Assembly: GCF_031458135.1 (NCBI RefSeq)
Contig: NZ_JAVDXW010000001.1
Coordinates: forward strand, 1,922,001 to 1,986,000
Direction: 5' to 3'
DNA: 64,000 nucleotides
From: Haloactinomyces albus
GTDB lineage: Bacteria; Actinomycetota; Actinomycetes; Mycobacteriales; Pseudonocardiaceae
Below, in pieces: positions 26,297 to 35,583 of this stretch. The notes under the pieces were generated by a model that worked only from the letters and a program-made list of their open reading frames with translations, did no database searches and had not been told where the DNA came from. Positions within the stretch are counted from its first letter, which is position 1; each line of letters opens with the position of its first letter. Both the position numbers and the translations under genes were made by a program.

Positions 26297-27322
26297 TCAC
26301 CGGGGCACGATCAGATGGGCCAGGACGGCACGGTGATCGGTGCCCCGCACCGAAAGCGCACGGTATCCGCGGATATCGATCCCCCCGCTGACCAGCACAT
26401 GATCGATCGTCACCCCGGGCACGTACGGCCGCCCACGCATCGGCCAGGTCGGTCGCAGGCCGTTGCCGGTGACCTCGGCGGCATCCTCGTAACCCCTTCC
26501 GAGCAGGTTACGCAACGGGCTGTGATCGAGAGTCGCGTTGAAATCCCCGGCCAGCACCCGCGCCGGATTCTTCCGGCTGTCGGTGGGCTGGGGCAAGGCG
26601 GCGATCTCCGCCTGCCACGTGGATGTCGTGCCCGCTCCCACCGGGATGGTCGGGTGCACGGCCACGATCTCCATGTCCCGCGGCCCCGGCAGGTCCACCA
26701 GCGCGGACGGTTGACTCATGGTGGTCGTGCGTACCAACGACAGTTCGCGCAGCGGGTACCGGGAGGCGAGGCCCGCGCCGACCGTATCCGGCCGAACCTC
26801 GAGGACCCGATGCGGCAGCACCTTCGCCAAGCCGGCCTCGTCCAGCGCTGTGGCCAGTCGTGGCGTCAACTCCTGCATACTGAGCACGTCGACGCCATGG
26901 CGCCGTACCAGCTCCACGATCCGATCGGGGTCGGCTTCGCCGAAGTACGTGTTCACCGAGAGCACCGTGACCGGCACCCCACGCACCGGTGTCGGCTCGT
27001 CGGGAATCGCTCGCGGAGCCACCAAGACGACGAGGACGGCGGTGACCAGACCGACCACCAGGGTCGTCAGCCACCTGCGCAGCAACAGCGCCAGCACGAA
27101 GATCACCGCTCCCGTCGGCACCGCGTACTGGGTGAGGGCGACCAGGGCGGCGGTGAGGCGGTGGGAGTCGAAACCGGCCGGCCGCAGCGACGCCCACCCG
27201 AGGAAGAGGACCGCCAACAACAGAAGCAGGGTCGTGACCACACCGCCTCCAGGGGGGCCACGCCGCCGCACCCGTTCCGGAACGACCTCGTCGGTCTCCG
27301 ATACCCCGGCTGTCTCGTCCAT
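26297..27322 (-). CDS. Membrane-anchored endonuclease/exonuclease/phosphatase-family protein
   Basis: 341 aa from the ATG at 27322, preceded by GAGGGGAC. Three hydrophobic helices lie at about 27-44, 57-80 and 86-103. The rest is an EEP domain: VLSVNTYFGEAD, the metal-binding Glu in LSMQEL, LAGDFNATLDHSPL, TIDHVLVS and the C-terminal catalytic GTDHRAVLAHL. These are the residues used for Mg-dependent phosphodiester cleavage in DNase I-, sphingomyelinase- and inositol phosphatase-like enzymes. The domain should face outside the membrane. The substrate is not predictable. Confidence 0.82.
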   Translation of the reverse strand: MDETAGVSETDEVVPERVRRRGPPGGGVVTTLLLLLAVLFLGWASLRPAGFDSHRLTAALVALTQYAVPTGAVIFVLALLLRRWLTTLVVGLVTAVLVVLVAPRAIPDEPTPVRGVPVTVLSVNTYFGEADPDRIVELVRRHGVDVLSMQELTPRLATALDEAGLAKVLPHRVLEVRPDTVGAGLASRYPLRELSLVRTTTMSQPSALVDLPGPRDMEIVAVHPTIPVGAGTTSTWQAEIAALPQPTDSRKNPARVLAGDFNATLDHSPLRNLLGRGYEDAAEVTGNGLRPTWPMRGRPYVPGVTIDHVLVSGGIDIRGYRALSVRGTDHRAVLAHLIVPR

Positions 27323-27439
27323 GCCCACCGTCCCCTCGGTCCACTCCGCGACCACGCTACCCAGCCACCGCCGCAGAGCCGTGTAAGCCGCGTCACCACC
27401 GCTGTCAGCGCACTGTGCGCGCCCTGTCAGCACTCTGCC

Positions 27440-27462
27440 CGATGGTGATGGCAGAACCATCG
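27440..27462. promoter_or_regulatory. Inverted repeat just upstream of drrA
   Basis: CGATGGT and ACCATCG form a perfect 7-bp dyad with a 9-bp spacer, immediately before the GGGAGG ribosome site of the exporter operon. It could be an operator or a leader hairpin. Confidence 0.35.
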
Positions 27463-27473
27463 AGGGAGGCTGC

Positions 27474-28448
27474 ATGTCGTTCGCGGTCCAGGCACAGGGC
27501 CTGGTCAAACGTTTCGGATCGACAACCGCGCTGGACGGAGTCGATCTCGCCGCGCCCACCGGCTCGATCCTGGGGGTGCTCGGACCCAACGGCGCGGGCA
27601 AGACGACGTCGGTACGCATTCTGGCCACACTGCTGCGGCCCGACGCCGGGCAGGCCACGGTGGCGGGCTACGACGTGCTGCGTCAGCCCGTCGCCGTGCG
27701 CAGCCGCATCGGATTGACCGGGCAGTACGCTTCGGTGGACGAGGAGTTGACCGGGGCGGAGAACCTGCTGCTCATCGGGCGTCTGCTTGAGATGTCGCGG
27801 CGCAGCGCGAAGGCACGCGGAGCGGAGTTGCTGCAGCGTTTCGGCCTCACCGATGCCGGCGACAGGGCGATCAAGACGTATTCCGGCGGAATGCGACGCA
27901 GGCTGGACCTGGCGGCCAGCCTGATGGGCCGCCCCGAGGTGCTGTATCTCGACGAGCCCACCACCGGATTGGACCCGCGCAGCCGTAACCAGGTGTGGGA
28001 CATGGTGCGCACGCTGACCGACGAGGGCGTCACCGTGCTGTTGACCACCCAGTACCTGGAGGAGGCAGATCAGCTCGCCGACCGGATCAGCGTGATCGAC
28101 CACGGCCGGGTCGTGGCCGAGGGACGTGCCGACGAGCTCAAGCGCCGCACCGGCGGGCAGACCCTGCAGGTCCGGCCCAGCGAACCGGACCAGGTCGCCG
28201 AGGTGGGCCGGGTCCTGGCCGAGCTCACCGACACACAACCGACCACCAACACCGAAACCGGGTTGTTGACGGTGCCGGTCGACGATCCGGTGCTCATGTC
28301 GGCGCTGGTGCGCCGCCTCGACGACGCGGGCATTACCGCCGACGAGCTCTCGCTGCGGCTGCCCAGTCTGGACGAGGCGTTCCTGGCGATCACCGGCAAG
28401 GCAGGCACCGATCCGGCGGACACGACCGAGGAGGACACCGCAGCATGA
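27474..28448 (+). CDS. DrrA-type ABC exporter ATP-binding protein
   Basis: 324 aa. Walker A is GPNGAGKTT at 37-45, the signature is YSGGMRRRLDLAASL, Walker B is VLYLDEPTTGLDPRSR, and the switch region LTTQYLEEADQLAD has Gln-Tyr in place of His, as in the DrrA subfamily. The C-terminal domain (FLAITGKAG end) is typical of daunorubicin-resistance-type ATPases. It should energise export of a lipophilic drug, lipid or pigment. The stop overlaps the permease start by ATGA. A GGGAGG ribosome site precedes the ATG. Confidence 0.9.
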   Translation: MSFAVQAQGLVKRFGSTTALDGVDLAAPTGSILGVLGPNGAGKTTSVRILATLLRPDAGQATVAGYDVLRQPVAVRSRIGLTGQYASVDEELTGAENLLLIGRLLEMSRRSAKARGAELLQRFGLTDAGDRAIKTYSGGMRRRLDLAASLMGRPEVLYLDEPTTGLDPRSRNQVWDMVRTLTDEGVTVLLTTQYLEEADQLADRISVIDHGRVVAEGRADELKRRTGGQTLQVRPSEPDQVAEVGRVLAELTDTQPTTNTETGLLTVPVDDPVLMSALVRRLDDAGITADELSLRLPSLDEAFLAITGKAGTDPADTTEEDTAA

Positions 28449-29278
28449 GCACCACGACAGTCGAGCGCCCCTCGGGCACACCGCCGACTCCGGCGGCGGC
28501 CGCGCCGGAGCACATCGGGCCGATACGCACACTCAAGCACGGGTTGACACTGGCCGGACGCAGCATCCTCAAGATCCGCAAGTCACCGGAAGGGCTGCTC
28601 GACGTCACCCTGCAGCCCATCCTGTTCCTGTTCATGTTCGTCTACATCTTCGGTGGGGCCATCTCCGGGGACACCGGGGCCTACCTGCAGCGCACACTGC
28701 CCGGAGTGATGGCGATGAACATGGTCTTCGGAAGCCTCGGCACCGGAATGCAGCTCAACAACGACATCACCAAGGGCGTGTTCGACCGGTTCCGCAGCCT
28801 GCCGGTGGCCCGGTCGGCACCGCTGATCGGGGCCGTGCTCGGTGACGTCGTCCGCTATCTCGTCTCGATCGTGGTCCTGCTGGTCGTCGCCACGCTCATG
28901 GGTTTCCGGATCCAAACCGGGCCGGTCTCCACCGTGCTGGCGATCGTGCTCGTGATGGCCTTCGCGCTGTGCATGTGCTGGATCTCGGTGCTGCTCGGCA
29001 TGTTGGTCAAAAGCCAGCAGGCGCTGCCGGGCGTGGCGATGGCGTTCATGTTCCCGCTGACCATGGGCAGTAATGTGTTCGTCCCGACCGAGACCATGCC
29101 CGGTTGGCTGCAGACCTGGGTCGGTATCAACCCCGTGTCCGAACTCGCCGACACCGCACGCGGGCTGATGATCGGCGGTCCGGTGGCCGGATCACTGATG
29201 ACGACGCTGATCTGGATGGTGGCGATCGTGGCGGTATTCTTCCCGCTGGCCCTGTGGGCCTATCGTCGTCGAGTCTGA
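28445..29278 (+). CDS. DrrB-type ABC-2 exporter permease
   Basis: 277 aa from the ATG that overlaps the ATPase stop. A 35-residue Pro/Ala-rich N-terminus leads into six hydrophobic helices of the ABC-2 family. Typical features are the amphipathic connector (ITKGVFDRFRSLPVARSAP) and MGSNVFVPTETMPGWLQTWVGINPVSELADTARGL before the last helix. It forms the membrane half of the DrrAB-type exporter. No biosynthetic cluster lies nearby, so the exported compound may be an outside toxin or an envelope lipid. Confidence 0.9.
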   Translation: MSTTTVERPSGTPPTPAAAAPEHIGPIRTLKHGLTLAGRSILKIRKSPEGLLDVTLQPILFLFMFVYIFGGAISGDTGAYLQRTLPGVMAMNMVFGSLGTGMQLNNDITKGVFDRFRSLPVARSAPLIGAVLGDVVRYLVSIVVLLVVATLMGFRIQTGPVSTVLAIVLVMAFALCMCWISVLLGMLVKSQQALPGVAMAFMFPLTMGSNVFVPTETMPGWLQTWVGINPVSELADTARGLMIGGPVAGSLMTTLIWMVAIVAVFFPLALWAYRRRV

Positions 29279-29320
29279 GCACTCGGGCACTGAGCACTTG
29301 GGCACTGAGCACTCGGGCAC
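29276..29320 (+). repeat. 15-bp tandem repeat x3 after drrB
   Basis: TGAGCACTCGGGCAC is present three times from 29276, with one C-to-T change in the middle copy. The first three bases are the drrB stop codon. The repeat adds no residues to the protein. Confidence 0.85.
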
Positions 29321-29342
29321 TGCACAGGCACCCAGCGGCCTC

Positions 29343-29385
29343 AACCCCGGCCTCTCCCGCGTCGGGGGCGGGAGAGGCCGGGGTT
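29343..29385. terminator. 18-bp stem hairpin downstream of drrB
   Basis: Positions 29343-29360 pair perfectly with 29368-29385 around a 7-nt loop. The stem is almost all G-C. The final six bases, GGGGTT, also belong to the next palindrome (29380-29415), so only one of the two structures can form at a time. Confidence 0.75.
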
Positions 29386-29415
29386 GGGCAATTTCGCGCG
29401 AAATTGCCCAACCCC
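29380..29415. repeat. Palindromic element, copy 3 (TTTCGCGCGAAA core)
   Basis: A perfect 36-bp palindrome with arms GGGGTTGGGCAA and TTGCCCAACCCC. It lies between convergent drrB and the symporter gene, ending 3 bp before the symporter stop codon. Confidence 0.9.
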
Positions 29416-29417
29416 AC

Positions 29418-31061
29418 TCAGCTCAGGGCGATCCCCAACGCCCAAGCACCCAGGGTGTAGACGGCCAGGGGGATCAGCACGACCGCCGTGAGGTTGAGCC
29501 ACCACCCGGCCTTGACCATCTGTGGAATGGTCACGTGCCCGGAGCCGAACACGATCGCGTTCGGCGGGGTGGCCACCGGCAGCATGAACGCACAGGTCGC
29601 CGCCACGGCCGCGGGCACCACCAGCAGCAGCACGTCGACATCGAGCCCGATCGCCACCCCGGCCAGGATGGGCAGGAAGGTCGCAGCCGTGGCGGTATTG
29701 CTGGTCATCTCGGTCAGGAAGATCACCGCGATGACGGCGACCAGCACCAACACCAGGGAGGGGACACCACCCAGTGCGCCCACCTGCCTGCCGATGAAGG
29801 CGTCCAGTCCGGTCTCGCCGATCGCCGAAGCCAGCGACAGACCACCGCCGAACAGCAGCAGTACGCCCCACGGCAGCTTCGCCGCCGAGGTCCAGTCGAG
29901 CGTGAACACGCCGCTCCGGGCGTCGAGGGGGATCGCGAACAGCACCAGGGCGGCGATGATGGCGATCCCGGCGTCGGACAGGTTCGCCAGCGCGGGCACG
30001 AGGTTCGACAGCGGTTCGCGCGCGATCCACGCCACTGCCGTGCAGATGAAGACGATCCCCACGACCCGCTCACCCCTGCTCATCGGGCCCAGCTTGGCCA
30101 GTTCACCGCGAAACAGCTCCCGGCCGCCGGGGATGTCGGTCATCGTCGTCGGGTAGACGACCTTGGTCAGCAGCACCCAGGCGATCACCATGAGCACGAC
30201 CGCCAGCGGCAGGCCGAACAGCATCCACTGTCCGAAGCCGATCTCGATGCCGTAGGTCTCGGACAGGAATCCGGCCATGAACAGGTTGGGGGGCGTCCCG
30301 ATCAAAGTGGCCAGCGAACCGATGCTCGCCGCGTAGGCGATCGCCAGCATCAGGCACGTGGCGAAGTTCGCCACGCCGGGGTCGGAGACCTTCTCCACGG
30401 CGTCGGTGACGTGCTCCTCCTCGGCGGCCTGTTCACTGCCGCGCACGCGTTCGAAGACCAGGGTCAGCACCGACAGGCCGATCGGCAGCATCACCACGGT
30501 GGTGGCGGTGTTGCTCACCCACATGGACAGGAACCCGGTGGCCAGCATGAAGCCACCGACCACGCGGACCGGTTTGGTGCCAACGGCCAGCACGGTGCGC
30601 AGGGCGATCCTGCGGTGCAGACCCCAGCGCTGCATCGCCAACGCGAGCATGAACCCGCCCATGAACAGGAAGACGATGTCGTTGGCGTAGGGAGCGGTTG
30701 CTCCCTCGATGTCGGTGGCCCCCAGCAGGGGGAACAGCGCGATCGGCAGCAAGGCGGTGGCAGCCAGCGGCAGCGCCTCGGTCACCCACCAGACCGCCAT
30801 CAGCGCCCCCACAGCGGCCACCCCACGAGCCGCGTCACCGACCCCGCCTTCGCCTCCGGGCAGCAGGAAGTACACCACGACGGCGAGCACCGGCCCGAGG
30901 AAGCGGCCGATCCACGCCCGCCGCGATACGCGTGCGTGCTCTTCGACCTCGCCGCTCTCGGGAGTGGCGAGGCGACGGGTACCGGTGCGCTCCTCCGGTG
31001 TGCCCTGCGGGGAGTTCCCGCTCCTGTCCTCGGCGTCGTCGTCCCTGCGACTCTCGTCCAT
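29418..31061 (-). CDS. DASS-family sodium/anion (dicarboxylate or sulfate) symporter
   Basis: 547 aa from the ATG at 31061. After a hydrophilic N-terminal 50 residues come about twelve hydrophobic segments. The two SNT motifs that bind sodium and carboxylate in this family are clear: SNTATTVVMLPIG in the first half and SNTATAATFLPIL in the second. GTPPNLFMAGF and VATPPNAIVFGSGHV are also typical. The likely substrates are C4-dicarboxylates, with sulfate or phosphate as alternatives. Longer in-frame starts would translate an upstream minisatellite and were rejected. Confidence 0.88.
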   Translation of the reverse strand: MDESRRDDDAEDRSGNSPQGTPEERTGTRRLATPESGEVEEHARVSRRAWIGRFLGPVLAVVVYFLLPGGEGGVGDAARGVAAVGALMAVWWVTEALPLAATALLPIALFPLLGATDIEGATAPYANDIVFLFMGGFMLALAMQRWGLHRRIALRTVLAVGTKPVRVVGGFMLATGFLSMWVSNTATTVVMLPIGLSVLTLVFERVRGSEQAAEEEHVTDAVEKVSDPGVANFATCLMLAIAYAASIGSLATLIGTPPNLFMAGFLSETYGIEIGFGQWMLFGLPLAVVLMVIAWVLLTKVVYPTTMTDIPGGRELFRGELAKLGPMSRGERVVGIVFICTAVAWIAREPLSNLVPALANLSDAGIAIIAALVLFAIPLDARSGVFTLDWTSAAKLPWGVLLLFGGGLSLASAIGETGLDAFIGRQVGALGGVPSLVLVLVAVIAVIFLTEMTSNTATAATFLPILAGVAIGLDVDVLLLVVPAAVAATCAFMLPVATPPNAIVFGSGHVTIPQMVKAGWWLNLTAVVLIPLAVYTLGAWALGIALS

Positions 31062-31082
31062 GGTGGTCGATACCCCGACAAT

Positions 31083-31178
31083 CGATCCGGTGTGCTGGCG
31101 ATCCGGTGTGCTGGCGATCCGGTGTGCTGGCGATCCGGTGTGCTGGCGATCCGGTGTGCTGGCGATCCGGTGTGCTGG
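31083..31178. repeat. Perfect 16-bp minisatellite, six copies
   Basis: CGATCCGGTGTGCTGG is repeated six times without change or spacer, from 31083 to 31178. It ends 22 bp upstream of the symporter start, in its leader or promoter region. A 16-bp unit is not a multiple of three, so it is not a coding repeat. Sixteen base pairs is about one and a half helix turns. Confidence 0.95.
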
Positions 31179-31297
31179 TTCGACTCTCCTCCACCCGGCC
31201 CGGAATCGCAGGCAACGCGGAAGGAATCGATCGGTGAACGAGCCGGACAGTAATCGATCACGGCCGGATGTCAACGCCCCTGCCGAGTGGACGTCGC

Positions 31298-34200
31298 TCA
31301 GCCGCCCCGGAGGATGCGGGCAAGTTCCGCGTGTGCCTGTTCGCCTGCCAGAGCGGAGCCGTTGTCGAAGGCACGTCGGTACACCTTCGGATCCAGGGCG
31401 GTGTCGAGCTCGGCGAGCATCGCGCGAACCTCGGGATCACCGTTGTCCAGCATCCCGCGCATCGCCACGGCCAGGCCGAGTGCATGGGCCGCCCGCTCGG
31501 CCTCACCGGAAGCGGACAACAGCCGAGCGGACTGTTCGGCCAGCATCGCCGCGAGCGGCATGTCACCGATTCCGCTGTCCACCTCCACGGCCGTGGCGAG
31601 CCGCTCGCGCGCCGCACCGAACCGCTTCTCGTCCAACCGCAACCGCGCCTCGAAGGCCAGCAGCAGCTGCCGCAGCGGCTGCGGTGCGAGCCACGTCTCG
31701 TCCATCGCCGAGTGGGCCCGCCGCAGGTTCTCGTGTGCCGAATCGAGGTCCCCACCGATCCGGGCGATTTCGGCGAGTCCGCACCATACGGTGACCCGGT
31801 GGTACGGAAACGAGGTATTCGCGATCTCGCCGGCCTCGACCAGATCCTGCCGGGCCCCGTCGAGATCGCCCGCCCGAACCTTTTCCATTCCGGTCCGTGC
31901 CAGCAGGGGAACCAGCTCCTCGGTGGAACGCAACTGCCGAATCGAGGCCACCGCCTTGCCGAGTACCTCGATCGCACCGGCATGATCGCCCCGCAAGGAC
32001 CGGAACCCGGCCAGGCTGGTCATGGTCTGGGCGACTCCCCAGCGGTCGCCGACCTCCTCGAACGCCTCCGCCGCAGCCCGCGCGTGGTGCTCGCCACCGG
32101 CCGGATCACCACTGCGCTCGGCGCTGACGGCACGTGCGTAGAGGCCGGCCGCGTGCACCCACGGATCCGGGTGCTCCAAGGCTCGCTGCACGCTGCGTTC
32201 GGCCTCGCCCGGGCCTGCGGACAGCAGCCATGCCATCGGTTCCATGATCGCGACATAGCGGTAACGGCTCATCGCGTCGGCCTCGCGCACCCGGGCCGCA
32301 GCTCGGCGCAGTTCGCTCGCCCACTCCGGCGAGTCGCTGAAAAAGCCCCGCATCAGGTCGACGACCGCTCGGCTCTCGGGTGGTGCCTGCCCGGACAGTG
32401 CCATCACCTCGTTCAGGCGGGTGATGACCTCGGTGTGCTGGGCGGTCAGCGACCAGTACCACCCCAGCGCGGCGGCGAACCGGACACTGCGTGCGGCGTC
32501 ACCGGAGGCGATGGCCCAGTGCAGCGCGGCCAGGATGTTGTCGTGTTCGGTGTCGAGTCGCTTGATCCACTCCACCTGATCGCCCAGGTGAATCCGGCTT
32601 CCGCCGGTTTCCGCGAGGTCCAGGAAATGCTCCGCATGGGCGAGTCGCGTTTCGGAATGCTCACCTGCTTCGTCGAGCCGCTCGGCACAGTAGGCGCGCA
32701 CCGTCTCCAGCATCCGATAGCGCATACCGCGCTCGTTCTCGACCGCCTCCACCAGTGACTTTTCCACCAGCGATGCGAGTACGTAGACGACCTCGTCGGC
32801 CGCCGGATCGTCATCGGCGCACACGGCACCGATCGTCTCCGCGTCCACGGCACCGGCGAACACCGACAGCCTCCTGGCCAGTGCCCGTTCCGGCTCGTCG
32901 AGCAACTCCCAGCTCCACTCCACCACCGCTCGCAGCGTGCGGTGCCGGGGCATGGACGTCCGGTTTCCGCTGGTCAACAGTCGGAACCGGTCATCGAGGC
33001 GATCTGCGACCTGCCGCGCGCTCATCGCCCGCAGACGTGCGGCGGCGAGTTCGATCGCCAAGGGCATCCCGTCCAGGCGACGACAGATCTCCACCACGTC
33101 CTCGGTGTTGTGCTCGGTGAGCGCAAAACCGGGGCGCACAGCCGTCGCCCGCTCGACGAAGAGGCGCACGGCAGCGGCCTTGTCGGCCTCTCCGCCGGTG
33201 TCCGGAAGCCCCAGTGGTCCCACCGGAAGCACTTTCTCGCCGAGCAGCGCCAGTGGTTCCCGGCTGGTGGCCAGCACGCGCAACTCCGGGCACCGCGACA
33301 CCAGCTCCTGGACCAGCCCGGCGGATGCCGAGACCACATGCTCGCAGTTGTCCAGCACCAGCAGGGTCGGCTCGGACGAGAGAGCGTCGACCAGCCGTGC
33401 GATCGCATCCGTGATCGTGGGCTGTGATTCCAGGAGCCGTGCCTCCCGGAGACCGAGCGCGCCGAGGACCGTCGAGGGAAGGCCGTGTTCGTCCCGGACG
33501 GGTGCGAGCTCCACGAACAGGACGCGGAGACCTTCGACGTCCGCCGCGCTCTCGGTCGCCAGGCGGGTCTTGCCCGCACCCCCGGGACCGAACAGGGTCA
33601 CCAGCCTGGAGTGCCGCAGGGCCTGCCGGGCCTGCTCGATTTCGGATTCACGCCCGATGAAACTGCTCAGGCGGCTCGGCACTCCGTGCGCGGATACGGC
33701 ACGGGGCTCCCACCCGGCACGGGGACGAGAGTGCTGCGGGGCGCTCTGCGGGGAGGTTTGCGAGGTCGCCGCGGAATCTCCGCGCAGGACAGCAAGGTGC
33801 AGTTCCCGCAACTGCCGCGAGGGGTCCACGCCGAGCTCCTCGGCGAGCCGGTGGCGCAGGTCGTCGTAGGCGGTGAGCGCGTCGGCCTGTCGACCGCAGG
33901 CGGCCAGCGCGCGGATACGCAGCGCCGTGAAACGTTCCCGCAGCGGATGCCGCGCACAGAGGGCGTCGAGTTCGGGGACGAGCGTCTGGTTGTGCCCGAG
34001 CCCCAGGTCGGCGTCGATGCGGTCCTCCAGCGCCGAGAGCCGTAACTCCTCGAGCCGGACCGAAGTCGCCTCGGCGAACGGCGCCTCGGTGAAGTCGACC
34101 AGCGCGCTGCCCCGCCACAGGTCCAGGGATTCGCGCAGAGCGGTGGCGGCTGCCTTCGTCTCGCCCTTGCCCAGCAGGCGGTGCCCCTCGGTGGCGAGCC

Positions 34201-34510
34201 GCTCGAAGTGGTGCATGTCGATCTCGTCGGACCGCACCGCCAGCGCATATCCGGCTCCATCGGAGCGCAGAGCCGGTCCCGCCTTCGCGGGAAGGGCACG
34301 GCGCGCCCGGGAGACCAGCGACTGCAATGCGTTGAGTGCCCGTGCGGGCCGGTCACCGCTCCACAGATCCTCGATGAGCACCTCGGTGGGAACGGTGCGA
34401 TCGGGTTCCAGGGCGAGCCGGGCCAGCAGCATCCGCACCCGTTGACCGCCGATCGGTACCGGACTGTGGTCGTCACCGGTATGCAGCTGGAACGGGCCCA
34501 GCACCCGCAT
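31298..34510 (-). CDS. AfsR/SARP-type transcriptional regulator (wHTH-BTAD-NB-ARC-TPR)
   Basis: 1070 aa from MRVLGPFQLH; a GTG two codons earlier is an alternative. Residues 1-90 are an OmpR-like winged helix (VRMLLARLALEPDRTVPTEVLIEDLW), about 95-240 the bacterial transcriptional activation domain, and about 290-560 an NB-ARC-type ATPase with Walker A LFGPGGAGKT near 305 and VLDNCEHVV as Walker B. The C-terminal 450 residues are alpha-helical TPR-like repeats. AfsR-type proteins integrate nucleotide and phosphorylation signals to activate secondary metabolism or export genes. No dedicated biosynthetic cluster is in this window, so the targets are unknown. Confidence 0.88.
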   Translation of the reverse strand: MRVLGPFQLHTGDDHSPVPIGGQRVRMLLARLALEPDRTVPTEVLIEDLWSGDRPARALNALQSLVSRARRALPAKAGPALRSDGAGYALAVRSDEIDMHHFERLATEGHRLLGKGETKAAATALRESLDLWRGSALVDFTEAPFAEATSVRLEELRLSALEDRIDADLGLGHNQTLVPELDALCARHPLRERFTALRIRALAACGRQADALTAYDDLRHRLAEELGVDPSRQLRELHLAVLRGDSAATSQTSPQSAPQHSRPRAGWEPRAVSAHGVPSRLSSFIGRESEIEQARQALRHSRLVTLFGPGGAGKTRLATESAADVEGLRVLFVELAPVRDEHGLPSTVLGALGLREARLLESQPTITDAIARLVDALSSEPTLLVLDNCEHVVSASAGLVQELVSRCPELRVLATSREPLALLGEKVLPVGPLGLPDTGGEADKAAAVRLFVERATAVRPGFALTEHNTEDVVEICRRLDGMPLAIELAAARLRAMSARQVADRLDDRFRLLTSGNRTSMPRHRTLRAVVEWSWELLDEPERALARRLSVFAGAVDAETIGAVCADDDPAADEVVYVLASLVEKSLVEAVENERGMRYRMLETVRAYCAERLDEAGEHSETRLAHAEHFLDLAETGGSRIHLGDQVEWIKRLDTEHDNILAALHWAIASGDAARSVRFAAALGWYWSLTAQHTEVITRLNEVMALSGQAPPESRAVVDLMRGFFSDSPEWASELRRAAARVREADAMSRYRYVAIMEPMAWLLSAGPGEAERSVQRALEHPDPWVHAAGLYARAVSAERSGDPAGGEHHARAAAEAFEEVGDRWGVAQTMTSLAGFRSLRGDHAGAIEVLGKAVASIRQLRSTEELVPLLARTGMEKVRAGDLDGARQDLVEAGEIANTSFPYHRVTVWCGLAEIARIGGDLDSAHENLRRAHSAMDETWLAPQPLRQLLLAFEARLRLDEKRFGAARERLATAVEVDSGIGDMPLAAMLAEQSARLLSASGEAERAAHALGLAVAMRGMLDNGDPEVRAMLAELDTALDPKVYRRAFDNGSALAGEQAHAELARILRGG

Positions 34511-34756
34511 CAACACGGCAGCCCCGTCAGCACAGCAACTCCATCGGCACAGCAGTCCCTCGGCACGCCCACCAGCTTCGCAGAGACCACTGTCAATACG
34601 CTTGGCATTTGTCGGCTCGCCGGAGGCGGAGACTCCGGCCATGACGAAGGTCACCGCCTGCGACACCGCCCGTGCTCCGGGAATGCAATCATGGAAGCAT
34701 CGAGCCCTATCCCGGCCGTGCCGGCCTGACCGACAATTCTGGATGTATCCGCGTAT

Positions 34757-35536
34757 ATGGATGTCACGACTGCGGCAGCCGCTTCCGAACCCACGGGGTT
34801 CGCGGCCCGGGTGATCGCCGTCATGGAGGCCCTGGGCGGGCCCGGAGCAGGCCTGATCATCGCACTGGAGAACCTGTTCCCGCCGCTGCCCAGCGAAGTC
34901 GTTCTACCGCTGGCCGGATACACGGCGAGCCGAGGAACCATGACGCTGTGGGGCGCGGTCCTCTGGACCACGCTGGGCTCGCTCGTCGGCGCGCTGGTGC
35001 TGTACTACGTGGGAGCATGGCTCGGGCGGGACCGCACCCGCGCCATCGCCGTGAGGATCCCGCTGGTGAAGGTCGCCGACATCGATCGGACCGAGGCCTG
35101 GTTCGCCGAGCACGGCGTCAAGGCGGTCTTCTTCGGCCGGATGATTCCGATGTTCCGGAGTTTCATCTCCCTTCCCGCCGGGATCGAGCGGATGCCGCTG
35201 ACGACGTTCGTCCTGTTCACCACTCTCGGCAGCCTGATCTGGAACAGCGCGTTCGTGCTGGCGGGCTACACGCTCGGCGCGAAGTGGTACATCGTCGAGC
35301 GCTACGCGGGTTTCTTCTCCAAGGCCGTCCTCGCCGCTGTGGTGCTGGCAGTGGTCTACTTCGTCGCCGTACGGCTGATCCGACGGCGCAGCAACCGGCA
35401 GCAAGGCCACGACCGGCAGGGATACGACCAACAGGGCCACGACGGCACCGACTCCGACGACACACCGACACAGGAGTTAGGGGCCACCACGGCAGTGCTC
35501 GACGCACCGACGGTGGAGTTCCGGCGCATTCGGTGA
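34757..35536 (+). CDS. DedA/VTT-family membrane protein
   Basis: 259 aa. Residues about 30-215 form the DedA domain: ENLFPPLPSEVVLPLAG, then GALVLYYVGAWLGRDR, and the conserved FFGRMIPMFRSFISLPAGIERMP, which contains the Arg and Pro needed in this family. Four to five hydrophobic helices are visible, then a hydrophilic His/Gln/Asp tail. DedA proteins are implicated in flipping undecaprenyl phosphate or phospholipids across the membrane. The 246 bp upstream hold no clear promoter; a 7-bp stem GCCGGAG/CTCCGGC lies near 34618-34638. Confidence 0.85.
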   Translation: MDVTTAAAASEPTGFAARVIAVMEALGGPGAGLIIALENLFPPLPSEVVLPLAGYTASRGTMTLWGAVLWTTLGSLVGALVLYYVGAWLGRDRTRAIAVRIPLVKVADIDRTEAWFAEHGVKAVFFGRMIPMFRSFISLPAGIERMPLTTFVLFTTLGSLIWNSAFVLAGYTLGAKWYIVERYAGFFSKAVLAAVVLAVVYFVAVRLIRRRSNRQQGHDRQGYDQQGHDGTDSDDTPTQELGATTAVLDAPTVEFRRIR

Positions 35537-35583
35537 GGGGCTTTGTCGAGCTGTACCGGCAAAAGCCCCACGACCGGGCGGCT

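Noticed and set aside
31083-31178. Possible CRISPR array
   Set aside because: The six 16-bp units are contiguous with no spacers, and no cas gene is near.
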